From Ascidia mentula (taxonomy: Eukaryota > Chordata > Ascidiacea > Phlebobranchia > Ascidiidae), in assembly GCA_947561715.1 (NCBI GenBank), contig OX387202.1, positions 1 to 64,000 on the forward strand: a stretch of 64,000 nucleotides of DNA, given 5' to 3'. This document shows, one piece after another, positions 37,200-49,481 of the stretch (its first letter is position 1; every line of letters starts with the position of its first letter). The notes under the pieces are model-generated. The model ran no database searches and was not told where the DNA came from. It worked only from the letters and a program-made list of their open reading frames with translations. The translations under genes were made by a program, and so were the position numbers.

Positions 37200-40126
37200 C
37201 CCAGTTGGTAAACAAATTTTAGTTATACTTCTTTAATATTTTGTTAATTTTAATCAGACTCTTGTGTTACAGGCACTGAAGAGACAGAATCTGCTTTTGG
37301 CATGTCATATGTTGCACTTGTATATTACTATAGTAATATCCAGTACGGCCAGAAATTGTAATGGTCTTTTTTCAAACAGTTTTATGTGAATTGACAGAAG
37401 ATTTCAACATTTTATCAAATATTATTTTTGTTGTTATTATTGTAGGGTGTGAGGCCATCGCATTCAGGACACAATCCTCGTTTGGCTGTAGAAAAATAAC
37501 AATCGGCTTGTGGGAATAAGGCCGTAATGTCGTATGTGTGTTTCACCAATTAACTGTGTGGGAATACGCAACCTGTCATATGTGTTTGTCAAACGGTTTC
37601 TAAATATAATATTTATTTTAACAAGACCTCTGCAAATGCACTACTAAGTCCGAAAGGTTTCATTTATTTGCTGAATGTATCACAACGCTGAATGTTATTG
37701 GTGAGGTAATGTGTGTATAAGATGCATGTCGAAGAATAAATTAAAACTTTCCAAGCCGATTTAACATGAGGAATATCATGATCTTGCGTCACAATGCTGC
37801 AGGTAAAAATTGGCTGAAAGTGGTTTGGTGTAGATAGGACTGAAATTCCTGTGGGCAGCGGTATAACTCGTTTTTTTGGAAAATTTCACGTTTGCGCAAA
37901 GCAGAAATAGTCGATGAATATATGCGCCAAGCTACAAAAACGAAAATTTACGTTTAGGCGAAGAAAAAGGTGCAGAATTGACGGCAACTGCGCGTCTGAC
38001 AGCGACTTGGCTTTGGTGTGCGCTACGCTGCACGCGTTTCATTAAATAACTCACTATCTCCTAATGCATTTCCCGCCAATCTTTGTACCTGCAGTATTGT
38101 GACGTCAAGCCCATTGATGACGCGATGAAATTCTTGTCAGAAGTCGCTCCGTGACCATTATTTGTAATCAAGGCGTAAATTCCGGACATTATCAAGGTCC
38201 TGTGAGAAAGCCTCCAGCTCAATGAATCTTAACCTTGGTTCGACGGCGGGGTTTCAGGAGTTCGGCGTAAGATCCAACATTTTACAAAAAAAAGGCGCAC
38301 GTTTCAACGATAGTTCTCATTTAAATTATGTTTTTTTTTGTTACAAGTCTGCCACGGAGTCGAATTTAGTGCTAACAGCAAGAACACGCAAGCAGAATTT
38401 AGCTTCAGCAAAGCAGCGACTGGGAATCCTATATTGGTACGCTGCAGTAGGTATAGTGGGGTTGAATTGTAACATTATAGTTTCACTTCTGTGGTGTAAC
38501 AATGACCATTACAGCTATATGTACTTCCAAGCATGAGTTAATAAGATAGTATAATTGCTGGGCGTAAATTTAAACGTTCGCTGTCTTATTGGCACAGGCC
38601 GCACAAAAGGGCGTTTAAAAAATATTTTTATATGCTGTGGTGCAATCAATACACTCCAGTAGCTAGGTAAAATATGCTTTATTGAGCGAGTACCATATCT
38701 GACTAAGTACGGTGATGTCCTTCCATTGCGCCAGCTCGTGTCCCCATACCTAAAACTTTTAAAACCGTGCCAACAGTTTCGGCTTCCACACTCAAAACAA
38801 GAATTTCATGAAATGAAAATCAATCAACAGTTGCTTGTGCAAGTTTAACGTGTGTTGTGATGCCATAGAGACTTTTTTATTTGGCAGCTAAGTAAACACA
38901 ACAGACGCAGTCCGTTTAAACTGTCGAGTTCGGGTTGAGGGATATGGGCCGGAACCGAATCCGAATATCGACAACAAATCCGAATATTGACTTCCTCACG
39001 AATTGTACATTTATTGTGTTTTGCTGAAATTTGAGCAAGGATACTAAGAATCAAGCAACGTTGTCGGTATTTGTGCTCAAAATATGGATTATACGAAGCA
39101 AACAACGGTCACTCGCTTCCAGCTGCGTCCTAACTATGAATTACTATGCGATTTCAAAATCTCCGACTTTATTCATTTTTGTCATTTCTCCCCAACCCAT
39201 ATCTTTTGCTATTTTAGCGAGCAACAGGCAGCGATTGGTCGTGGTTAATGATTACCAAACTTGTGGCGGCTTGCTGTGATCCTAGCGTAAATCTCCGTGA
39301 GGAAATTACCTTCACATATGGCGCCTGACTAGGAAATTTCAGCGCCATTTTATGTATGACATTTAGTCATTTAAAACCGGCGATGGTCAACACTTTGCTG
39401 GTATTCATATTACGCAACTTTATCTAAATGCAGATTGCCTTGCAAATGAACTGTCAAAACCCAACACTAATTTACCAGCGCAGTACTTCCAAAACTTTTT
39501 GCCAACCCTCATTTTTATGGTAAGGGGGTTTACTGAGATTAAATTTGACGAGGAAACCTCTACTACACCGGTCTGGGACGGCCCGTAACTATCGCCAACT
39601 TAATAATCCTACACAAACTGCACCAGCAGTGCCAAGTTGTTCCATTCCAACATTATAAACATCTTGTTCTACATAAAAAATAGTGACTATTACGTCACAG
39701 CAAGGAAACTTCAGCACCGAGGAGCGGAAGTGACGTAATATGAGTGTACATCCTGTTTTAGAGTGGAGGGCGTTTTGTTGTTTATGTTTTCTGGGAGATA
39801 CCAGCACTCATAGTTTCTTGATTTGTTTTAATCGCATTTTGTTGCCTGCTTAACATATGGTGAGAAATACAAGTTAAATTAAACCCAAAAGCAAGTGGCC
39901 ACATACACATTCAAAATCGTTCCACAAGAACACTGAAAGTCGCTTTTAACAACAAATTAAAGAGCTGTTAGTACTGACAGTGAAATTATCAATGAAAATT
40001 CCAAAGTTCATATTTTAATAAATTTAGAAGGCTGACTCATTAAATCCCAGTATTGCAACAGCACAGCTACTGGAAAGCTAATGGACTACATCGATTATGA
40101 TTTAGGATACAAATGTGGAAAAGTTT
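37200..40126. other. Intergenic region, ZGPAT to cofilin (convergent)
   Basis: About 2.9 kb between the 3' ends of ZGPAT (+) and cofilin (-). Positions about 37840-38150 are a diverged copy of the repeat at 30240-30480 and 30790-30840. Short frames (such as 38222-38536) have no recognisable domain. An ATTAAA on the minus strand near 40014 may be the cofilin poly(A) signal. I see no further gene. Confidence 0.45.
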
Positions 40127-41521
40127 TTAATCTTCTTCACTGTCATCACCAGAGCTTTCATATTCTCTGTTTTGAGAGTTGACATGGTAACGACGGCCCT
40201 CAAATCTTCTTGCTGCTGCCCCCTTCTCACAAATTTTCTGCAGGACTGTGTTGGCCTTCTTATCAGAATCATCATTCATCTCCATGAAAGCAACACCTGT
40301 CAACGACTTCTTCACTGCATCATAACTGGTTGTGGACACCATCTTCTCTTTAATTGATGCTTTATCGGATGCCCAATGAATGCACACAACTTTGTCAATA
40401 ACTCTGCCTTCACCATTCTTGCATTTCACATTTGCTATTACATATCTGCAAAGTATTCATATTTTATGGTCTCTTTTCATAAACATTTGACTGAAATTGC
40501 AAATTATCATAAGGTATTTGCATTTTATCTATCGTAATTTGCCTTTATGGCGATACTGACCAGACCCAAATAAATGGCAATATGCGAACATATTTAGTTT
40601 GTGCACCTCTACATTTGACAGAAACATTGATATTCATAAACATTATTACCAGTAGACCGTTTTTGTATTGACAATATGCCCAGCACCTGTTATTAAATTT
40701 AAGTCATTTGTTTGTTCTCATATTTATGCAAAAGCATGTAAAAAATGAAATTATAACCAGTAGAATAAATGCCAACATAATGCATTGCTCCATTTTCTAC
40801 ATTTGCCTCATAATTGTGATAATGCCACAAGACAATATATGTGCAAAACAAGCCATAATATTGGACAGTTGCAGACAGGGTGTACACGCACTGTTTCAAC
40901 CCGTAAGGTCTCATCAGTGCAGCTGTTGACAGTGGCACTGTGATAGCTTTTATACTACACACTAATTTCCCCTTTGTGGTACCTTTTGGTCAATGTCGAT
41001 TCGCTCCACAGTGCTTCGTCATCTCTGTTGTTCGGTACCTAGTATAGGGTACCCAACGGAACGACGTTGACAGAAAGGTACCACAAAGTGGAAATTAGTG
41101 TGCAATATAAAAGCGAGCACAGTGCCACTGTCAATAGTTGCACTGATGTGACCTTACAGGTCGAAACTGTGCATGTACACATCCTGTCTGCAGCTCGCCA
41201 TAAGACAGTTATATGAAAAAACTTTTGTCCGCTGTAATAGAAAGTTTTTTTTCATGAAAAGAGCATTACCATACTGTTTTTAAGAAACATCATGCACAAT
41301 TAAAAACAACAATATTACCTGCAATTGTTAAGTTTACATGCAGCCATTGCTTTTTTGTAAGGTCTTTTTTCATCACATTTGCATTCAAATTCAGGGTCAA
41401 CCTCAATGCACTTCTGGTCTTTGCTGATTTTCAACAAGCATGCTTTGTCTCCTTTGGGTCCCTTAATTTCATCACATTTTGTTTTTGCAGATTCCTGCAG
41501 TTTTACTCCGGACATTGCCAT
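40127..41521 (-). CDS. CFL: Cofilin/actin-depolymerizing factor (ADF-H domain)
   Basis: ADF/cofilin proteins bind and sever actin filaments in the cytoplasm. Two coding exons, 41319-41521 and 40127-40445, joined in phase (522 nt, 173 aa). Family landmarks: the N terminus MAMSGVKL, the exon-junction NNCRYVIANV corresponding to the conserved DCRYA region, and the actin-binding long helix IHWASDKASIKEKMVSTTSY followed by DAVKKSLTG. The two Lys and the Met at the helix start are in place. The C-terminal segment departs from vertebrate cofilins: after the core it carries a basic stretch (RRFEGRRYH) and an acidic end (SSGDDSEED). The ATG follows directly on a TTTCAAG acceptor-like site, so a non-coding first exon or trans-splicing is likely. 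The single intron holds a palindromic MITE. Confidence 0.85.
40868..41200. mobile_element. Palindromic MITE in cofilin intron
   Basis: Two arms of about 115-125 bp (about 40868-40985 and 41075-41200) are inverted copies. They read from TTGCAGACAGGGTGTACACG through GTAAGGTCTCATCAGTGCA to AATTTCC..TTTGTGGTACC. About 90 bp of unrelated sequence lies between. No coding capacity. It is the most complete member of the CTGCAGACAG family in this window. Confidence 0.8.
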
Positions 41522-44225
41522 CTTGAAACAATTTTTTGATTTTTGCCACAAACTAGGAAATCTGTAACTAATATAAAAATTTTAAGTCAACACATTTTGA
41601 CCACTCGAAAATTGGCACTTTTTGGATTAAAACTTTATGCAGTGGCCAGATTGGAAAAACACCAATAATCTGAATAAAAACAATTACCATACACAGTAAC
41701 TTAGGAAAAATGTTTTGATAATCGGTTGATTGTCCCCACACTTAACGATTACAACAAAAATTCCTCCATAGAAATTACAAACTTTTCAATGTGGTGTGTA
41801 GCACATAACCACAAAAGTCCACTGCATTTATTGTAATAGGCATATTGTTTTATTTGGGTCTGACAATATCCTCTAGAACTTCCAAGACATAAAATAGTTG
41901 TACAGAAAAATTACATTTTTAGACATTTTTTTGTAGATTCTGTTTCTCAGGTGCACATACTGCACAACACAGCCATGATTGGAAAAAAGGACATGAACCA
42001 CTATCGAATTATTTTTGCAATTTTATCTGACAAAAAATCAGTGCAACAAACTAATACACTGATATCAGAAAAAAGATAAAATCCTTCATAGCAATTACGA
42101 ATTTTCTGGCGCCCTGATGAATGGTGACCCATAATAAGTATGGGTTCCAGCCTATGCATCCCAACACCACAATGAAGTTTTCGAAAACATACTAACAGTA
42201 GTGATCTTTAACTTGGCGTATTTAAATAGAGTTACGTTATCCACATAAGTGGACAACAAATTAATACGGTTGACGTTGCCTATAATTAAAACATAAAAAC
42301 TTTATCAACTAGAAACCTCAGATTTTACTTGTACAACAATCAACGTCTGACTGCTGTATTTAAACTAAATTATGTCAACAAGTCATGAACTAATGTTTGA
42401 CTACAGCTTAATTTCTACTTCCGGATATGGACATCTTCACATCAAGGGACCACGTGATGAAACTAAAAGGTAAAACACAACCTAATAAGCCGCACAAGCC
42501 GACAATATCGTGTTCCCTTTTAACATTTCGACACCCCTACTAAAGCAAACAACCTATCCAGCTTTACAAGAATAAGCAACTAATGCTGAAGGAAAGAAAA
42601 CGGACTAAACAGACCTTATTTAGAAAAACGTCGCACTTGTGGCTCGGAACTGAAAGAGAGGCCGGTTACCAGTTCCCTTTCAAGCATTTTTATTGGCTGT
42701 GATCAGTAGTGCGTAACTCTTTGACCATATATGGTGCTTCGGGGCGTATGTGTGCTTAAAATTTAGAAATGAAACTTTCCGCCAACAAGGTAATTTGTTA
42801 ATTACTGATGTTTAACAGTAATCGACTTTTAGAGTCTTTGATTCCCACCTCCTAGTGGTACAACTGTTCCGCGCGAGGTCAAACCTTCAAATAATTGAAA
42901 ATGGGGTACACAGTACAGCCAGGTCGCAAACCCAAATCAACATACAAGCCTATGTAACATATAAATTTAAGTGATCATTACCTGTATAATTAATTACTGT
43001 ATTTCAATTTGAGTTGATAATAAAAAATAACAGGTGGTTGCTTTGTTTACACCTGACCGTTAACGTTTGCACATATTTCTATGTTACATAAACGTATATG
43101 TGGATCGGAAAATACTACAACACCGAGTCACAAAGTTTTCGCCAAACTTGATCCACATATAAGTCTGTGTGAAACAGGAATCTGTGCGAATTTTAATGAT
43201 TAGGTGTAAACAGGGCAGCCATATGTTATATTGTCATAAATTTGAATTGAAATACTACACTAAATTATAGCGTTAATATTTGCACAGATTTCTCAGTTAC
43301 AAAGGCTCAGTTATCTTCTACAGCATTTTGTGAATCAAATTTGGTAAAAACTTTGTGACCCTGTGTAATAGTATCTTCCATGTGTATCAGGGTTTGCAGC
43401 CCTGTTTGTGGTGTGTCCCGGTGAATTATAATATACCCAATTAACGCAGGTCCTCTTGTTTCAGCCTTCTAGTTCTCTATTTTAAAGAAGCATAAACAAT
43501 TAAACACAACAATACACAAAACACATAGTTGTAACCGGGCCCGCCCAACCCGAAGTTATAGTTAGTTTGGGTCAAGTATACCCCACTTGTTTCTGTTATA
43601 GTCCTATAGTTTTCAAAAATGTAAATACCAAAAACGCTTTGAAAATATACTAATCTTTTAAAATTGTGCTGGCAACTACAGTGACAGATAAAATCTCTTT
43701 TGGTAAATTTTACGTCACACTTAAAAGATTGGTTACGTCCTAATGCAGAAACATTTTTGGCGAATATCTCGGAATTATTTGGAGTAAGTTTGAGATTTAT
43801 ATGTAGAAAATTTCGTGAGCAGTACGATTAATAACAGAAGTTAACATTTAATTTAGCTGAAACAAAAACATCTGCAAAATAGCAACGTTATGACGGAAGA
43901 TATATTTTCAATGAGCAAAGGATTTTGGTCCTCTACCCGAAACGTTTGCCACCTGCATGATTTCAAATAAATTCCAGTAAAACCACGTTTGTTTACATTT
44001 TTGCCTGAACTTTAAATAAAAACAACTTTACAAAAAAAAGTGTAACTGGGGAAATGTTGTCAGTGAATGGGTTTCTAGGACAATAAAGACACACCAGAAT
44101 AAATCATAGAATTCAAAGGAAAATTCAGTGAAAAACACTAAATAGCTAAACTAGGTTTTCTTGTCGATTTACTACCAACAAATATTTAAAAATAGTTTGG
44201 TGCCCCTGATTTGAATGTGTGCTTA
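41522..44225. other. Intergenic region upstream of cofilin
   Basis: About 2.7 kb without a recognised coding region. It should hold the cofilin promoter and any non-coding first exon. An ETS-type ACTTCCGG near 42417 and a CACGTG near 42451 are candidate promoter elements. One copy of a 181-bp direct repeat sits at 42537-42717. Confidence 0.4.
42537..42717 (+). repeat. 181-bp direct repeat, copy 1
   Basis: Nearly identical to 44498-44678 (about 1.96 kb away, same orientation), sharing for example GCTTTACAAGAATAAGCAAC and AAAACGTCGCACTTGTGGC. Each copy ends with ATTGGC (an inverted CCAAT box) and GTCAGTAGTGCGTAAC-like sequence. Function unknown. Confidence 0.85.
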
Positions 44226-47200
44226 TTATTGCTCCTTGTTGTCAGGAACAACGTTGATAAACCGTTGCATGAAGCTGGTCACGTGATCAATACCCGGCAC
44301 TTTCTTGTTAAAGTAAACGAGTGGAATATAGAAGAAGATTCCAGAAATTGTAAAGCAAGAAGCATACAAAACAAACGGGTCTGGTTGCAATACAAGAGGG
44401 GCCACAACAAGATAGGCTGACATTATGACCACAGCTCCAGGGATTACAAGCGGGACCTGTAGAAATAAAACCTTGTTGGTTTGATTGTTCATCATTGCTA
44501 CTCAAGCAAACAACCTATCAAGCTTTACAAGAATAAGCAACTAATGCTGAAGGAAAGAAAACGGACTAAACAGACCTTATTTAGAAAAACGTCGCACTTG
44601 TGGCTCGGAACTGAAGGAGAGGCCGGTTACCAGTTCCCTTTCAAGCATTTTTATTGGCATTGGTCAGTAGTGCGTAACGGAACTATACTTTCTCCTCACA
44701 CGATTACGTTATTTAGGTAGTGACGTCACGCCATATTTGTCTCGAATGTTTTGAATTTATGCGGAGTTACTTTCTCCACAATAGGCTAACACCCAAATAA
44801 GCCCGTTTGCACAATGAAAGGAACAACTACAGTAAAGATATTAAACTTACCTTATAAGGTCGCTCCAAATGCTTTTGTGTGTAACGAGTAAATATTAAAC
44901 CAAGTGCGCACATTCCAATGTAAAGCCATTCCATGAATTGCGTGCCCTGAGAAAAACAATTGAATTAAATTTTAAAAGTACATTTAACAAACATCAAATA
45001 TACAACTAAGGCTTAATTGAAGTTTTAGTCGACGAGGAAAGTAACCACTAAACTGGATCTAATTGACAACAAGAAACAAGGGTGGTGATGATTCTAACCT
45101 GCACTAAAGCGTCAAAATTAGATGGGAACACGAATATGACGTCAAGAATCGCAAGAAGCCCGATGCCGGCTGCTGGAGTTTTGTAATCAACTTGAACCAT
45201 TGAAAGGATCTGCGTGAATACAATGAGTTATTAGCACCAAATTAAAGATTGATAATTGCATAGTCGACATGGACACTGTATCTGTAACCATCGGTTTTCC
45301 AAGCAAACTTTGTACCTGGGGAAGAAAACCTCTTCTTCCTGAAATGTACATCATTCTACCGTTTGCCAACAAACCAGAGTTAATCGTTCCTGCTACAGAT
45401 AAAGCGACACCCAGCGGAGCAATCCAAGACCATGACGTCATTGTTCGGTCAGCGACAGAAGTTGCAACAGAGCGGGATTGAAGAAGTTCACTTGGGGTCA
45501 GCACTGCCACGTGACAAACAGAGACTATAGAGTTAAAACTGCCACGTGACAAACAGAAACTACGGTTACCACTGCCACGTGACAAACAGAGACTATAGAG
45601 TTAAAACTGCCACGTGACAAACAGAGACTATAGAGTTAAAACTGCCACGCGACAAACAGAAACTACGGTTACCACTGCCACGTGACAAACAGAGACTATA
45701 TAGTTAAAACTGCCACGTGACAAACAGAGACTAGAGTTAAAACTGCCACGTGACAAACAGAGACTAGAGTTAAAACTGCCACGTGACAAACAGAGACTAT
45801 AGAGTTAAAACTGCCACGTGACAAACAGAGACTATAGAGTTAAAACTGCCACGTGACAAACAGAGATTACGGTTACCACTGCCACGTGACAAACAGAGAC
45901 TAGAGTTAAAACTGCCACGTGACAAACAGAGACTATATAGTTAAAACTGCCACGTGACAAACAGAGACTAGAGTTAAAACTGCCACGTGACAAACAGAGA
46001 CTAGAGTTAAAACTGCCACGTGACAAACAGAGACTACGGTTACCACTGCCACGTGACAAACAGAGACTAGAGTTAAAACTGCCACGTGACAAACAGAAAC
46101 TACGGTTACCACTGCCACGTGACAAACAGAGACTAGAGTTAAAACTGCCACGTGACAAACAGAGACTATAGAGTTAAAACTGTCACGTGACAAACAGAGA
46201 CTAGAGTTAAAACTGCCACGTGACAAACAGAAACTACGGTTACCACTGCCACGTGACAAACAGAGACTATAGAGTTAAAACTGCCACGTGACAAACAGAG
46301 ACTAGAGTTAAAACTGCCACGTGACAAACAGAGACTATATAGTTAAAACTGCCACGTGACAAACAGAGACTAGAGTTAAAACTGCCACGTGACAAACAGA
46401 GACTAGAGATAACACTGCCACGTGACAAACAGACACTAGAGTTAAAACTGCCACGTGACAAACAGAGACTAGAGTTAAAACTGCCACGTGAAAAAAAGAG
46501 ACTTTATAGTTAAAACTGCCACGTGACAAACAGAGACTAGAGTTAAAACTGCCACGTGACAAACAGAGACTAGAGATAACACTGCCACGTGACAAACAGA
46601 CACTAGAGTTAACACACTTCTTACTTACCGGAGAAATAAGCACAGTTGACGAACAAGTACACGATTATCACGACACAAACGCCAACAGTTATTGAACGCG
46701 GAAGATTTTTTTTTGGTTTATTTATTTCCTCAGCGATCACGCTTAGATTGGCGAATCCTGCGTACGGCCATAACCCCTGCAGAAACCACACAGGTTTGTT
46801 GTTGTAAGTGAATGTACTCACTACACTTTCTTACAAACCGCGTGTGGTTGTAACACATTCATACCTGGTACAATGCTAGACTGATTTCTTTTGCCCCAAC
46901 TTCATCAACCGACCCGTAAACAGGATTGGATAAATCAAAAGCATTGTTAAAGTTCGATTCAGCTACAGAACTGTCGACCCCGATGTAGATGTACGCAGAA
47001 ACTGAAACCACAGCAAGATCATACACCACTTTACCATGTTGCAAAGAAATGCAGCATAAGGTTTTTGCCCACCTGATATTATGACGAGGACAATAACTTT
47101 AGCTGCCGTGAAGAAAACAATTAACCTCACTGCCGTCCGCACACTCAAACAATTAATAAGAGCCAGAGTTAAGATGACAGCGATAGCAACACACTTGATC

Positions 47201-48631
47201 AATACATCAGGAGCCTGACATCCGTTATAGAATGGTGACGTCACGTATTCTCCCATAGCAATGCCCAGAGCTGCTCCCTCTAAAAACGCATTTGTTTGGA
47301 AGGGAATTCTTTCAGCTGAATTAAACCTAGCATTATATCAATTAATTCATTCTTGAAAGTAACAGCGATTCAACTAGTGCATTCCAAAATGTTAGGGGTT
47401 CCACAACAAAAAGGTTTCATGACATAAAGGGTTTAAGGAACTACCTCGAGTTCTAGGCAAGCTTAAAAACCTTTTATTCGTGATTGACTTGAGATTTAAA
47501 ATAATGTTTGAATAAAACAATTGTTGATACTTCCGGGTAGTACAACCAGACAGTAACTCCACGCATGTAGGAATGCAATCCCTTGTCCGTAGCATTCCAG
47601 AATGTATGTGTTGATGCCTCCAGATGCTGGGTATGTGAGACCGAGTTCACTCAGGGTGAGAGCAGAAAGTAGGCATAGCAACCCACAGACTACCCACACA
47701 ACCAGACTTAAACCCACACTCCCTCCACAATACCTCAATATTCCAGTTGGAGAAAGAAATATCCCTGATCCAATCATGCTTCCTAAATAAACATAGTCAA
47801 TGCTTTAGTAATTGTAACGTCACAATACTATGGACTATTACACCACATCCTACTTTTATTGCGTAATTTGGCTGATAAAAAATAAGATCGCGTTGAGAAG
47901 AGGGAAATACCCATGTTGTGTTAAAGAAGCAGACAGTTTTGACCTATAAGGTCAAGGTCAATGCAAACCGTAGCACTGAACAAGCTTTGAAGAAGCAGGC
48001 GCACAAATAATTTCCACTTCGTGGTACTTTTCAGTCAACTTCGATATAGGTACTCAACCACATCAGAGGCGGACCGCTTTGAGTGCAACAACTTACTTGT
48101 ATTTAAATTATGGTTTGTCAAAAACCACCAAACTAACCATCCAGTAAGTTGTTAATTTAACGTGTTTCTTTCAAATGCCCTGAGCATTGGTGGCTAATAT
48201 ATAATTGGAATAAAATCCACCTAATGGACATAATAACAAAAAAATAGTGTGTTTCGTCTGGATTGCAATAAATCGCTTGAAACTTTGAATTACCCTGAAA
48301 TTACTTCGACGTTTTAAGATATGCAAAAAACACAAACTGTCAACCGCGGGGTTTGAGGTTTTCTTTCAACATCGTTTCCAAATCTAATTCAAGTGAGAAT
48401 TTACATTCGAATAAATTTAAGCAGCAATTTCTATTTGAAGCGTTTCCGAGGTTCTTACATTAAAATGTTTTCGAAAGTAAACGTGGCAACAAAATGTCAT
48501 GTCCGCTACAGTACGTTTCTTTAAATTGCAAACTTAACAAACTTCTCACCAATTACGATGCTCATCCCACGCACGAAACCGATTCTTTGCTTCAAGATAA
48601 CATCATGTGGCAGTTTGGTACCCGTGTCCAT
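44226..48631 (-). CDS. SLC7-family amino-acid transporter (light-chain type)
   Basis: LAT-type APC-superfamily exchanger in the plasma membrane, normally disulfide-linked to an SLC3 heavy chain. Nine exons: 48550-48631, 47531-47782, 47073-47279, 46865-47001, 46629-46776, 45316-45503, 45099-45209, 44851-44946, 44226-44456; 1452 nt (483 aa), phases consistent. TM1 carries the substrate motif GSMIGSGIFLSPTG. The family signatures SALTLSELG, YPASGGINTYILE and YAGFANLSVIAEE and the pre-C-terminal ERPYKVPLVIP are present, with about 12 hydrophobic segments. YNGCQAPD in the TM3-4 loop contains the cysteine that binds the heavy chain. The start is MDTGTKLPHD; an upstream in-frame ATG at 48727 exists. 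Intron 5 (45504-46628) is nearly all minisatellite. Whether it is b0,+AT, y+LAT or LAT type cannot be settled here. Confidence 0.9.
44498..44678 (+). repeat. 181-bp direct repeat, copy 2
   Basis: Second copy of the 42537-42717 repeat with a handful of substitutions. It lies in the last intron of the SLC7 transporter gene (44457-44850). Confidence 0.85.
45504..46610. repeat. 33-unit minisatellite of reiterated 3' splice sites in SLC7 intron 5
   Basis: 33 tandem units of 33 or 35 bp. On the gene (minus) strand each unit contains TTTAACTC (branch-point-like), the pyrimidine-rich GTCTCTGTTTGTC and CACGTGGCAG. The acceptor used for exon 6 (CACGTGGCAG|TGCTGACC, exon starting at 45503) is the AG of the last unit, and the array ends 12-20 bases from the exon-5 donor. 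32 of 33 units keep the palindromic E-box CACGTG (one has CACGCG). Open frames of about 100 codons across it are by-products of the repeat, not genes. Confidence 0.95.
47930..48060. repeat. CTGCAGACAG-family fragment in SLC7 intron 1
   Basis: Contains GACCTATAAGGTC, AAGCAGACAG and AATTTCCACTTCGTGGTAC, the same order of blocks as in the palindromic element at 40868-41200. Diverged. Confidence 0.55.
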
Positions 48632-49481
48632 TATAAGACTGATTGAACTAATACGATGAAATACAGAGCTGCAATAGTAACTGACGCAGAGAGGGACTGT
48701 TATCTGTACGCAGCATCCACTTCCCAACTAGTAAATAAGTAATTTGCACAGAACTGTAGGCAACTGCGCTCCATGCAATACCGGCCTTCCTGCAGGGCAA
48801 TATTTACACAAAATCTTCATTGTCATCAATGTTTGTTTGAGCTGCACTCCCAATCCATCAACAATTGCCTTTGTTGGATCATAAGTGCTGAATAATGGAT
48901 GCATTCCCTGTGCTAATAATCAAATAATTTGCTTCTTTGCTTTGCAAACAAAGTTAAAATGAACCAAGACATATTTATAGGGTTCATTCATTACTTTTCA
49001 CAAATAAAAGTCAAACTTCACCTAATGTTGGTTGAAATATTCGCCGCCAGTTCAGTAGAAACCATTAGCGTTGTTAATGAACTAGGATGCAGCAATTAAA
49101 GGTTTAATTCATATGGTCACTCCTTCAGGCTATCTGTCTTGCAAGATAACAACCATTGAAAAGTTTTGAACAATGCAGGGAATATCAATTTTGTTGATTA
49201 TGGAAAGCCTGTGGTTTGGTCTAAAGATTTAAAATATTTGATGAACTTTTCACATTAAACTTGTTTATTTCGTCGACAAGGTAACGTGGGAAGAGATTTA
49301 CTGGTCATAAACCAATTCACAAACCATTACGTTTATTGCGTCATAGATCAGTCGACCTGTGGATTGTGACATCACACAGCAACAAACTTCGCCGAGGGCA
49401 GGGACACTGAAGTTTTACAATTATCACTGGTAGATATATAGACTGGATGTGGAGAACAGATGCAGGAGTTTAGAAATCAGA
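48632..49481. other. Divergent intergenic region, SLC7 (-) and Ly6-sushi-vWA (+)
   Basis: 850 bp between two divergently transcribed genes; it must contain the promoter of each unless there are distant non-coding exons. A TATATA box at 49435-49440 serves the + strand gene. No repeat was recognised here. Confidence 0.5.
49435..49440 (+). promoter_or_regulatory. TATA box of the Ly6-sushi-vWA gene
   Basis: GATATATAGA lies 42 bases upstream of the ATG at 49482, so transcription would start just before the coding region with a very short 5' UTR. Position and sequence fit a TATA element; not otherwise supported. Confidence 0.5.

Noticed and set aside
38222-38536. 104-codon plus-strand frame as a gene
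   Set aside because: No domain, no splice context, and it lies beside a dispersed repeat; consistent with chance.
45832-46643. Open frames of about 100 codons with SRGSFNSSLCLSRGS or VCHVAVLTLVS periods
   Set aside because: They fall wholly in the SLC7 intron minisatellite; repeat units whose length is a multiple of three keep several frames open by chance. No start context or conserved domain.
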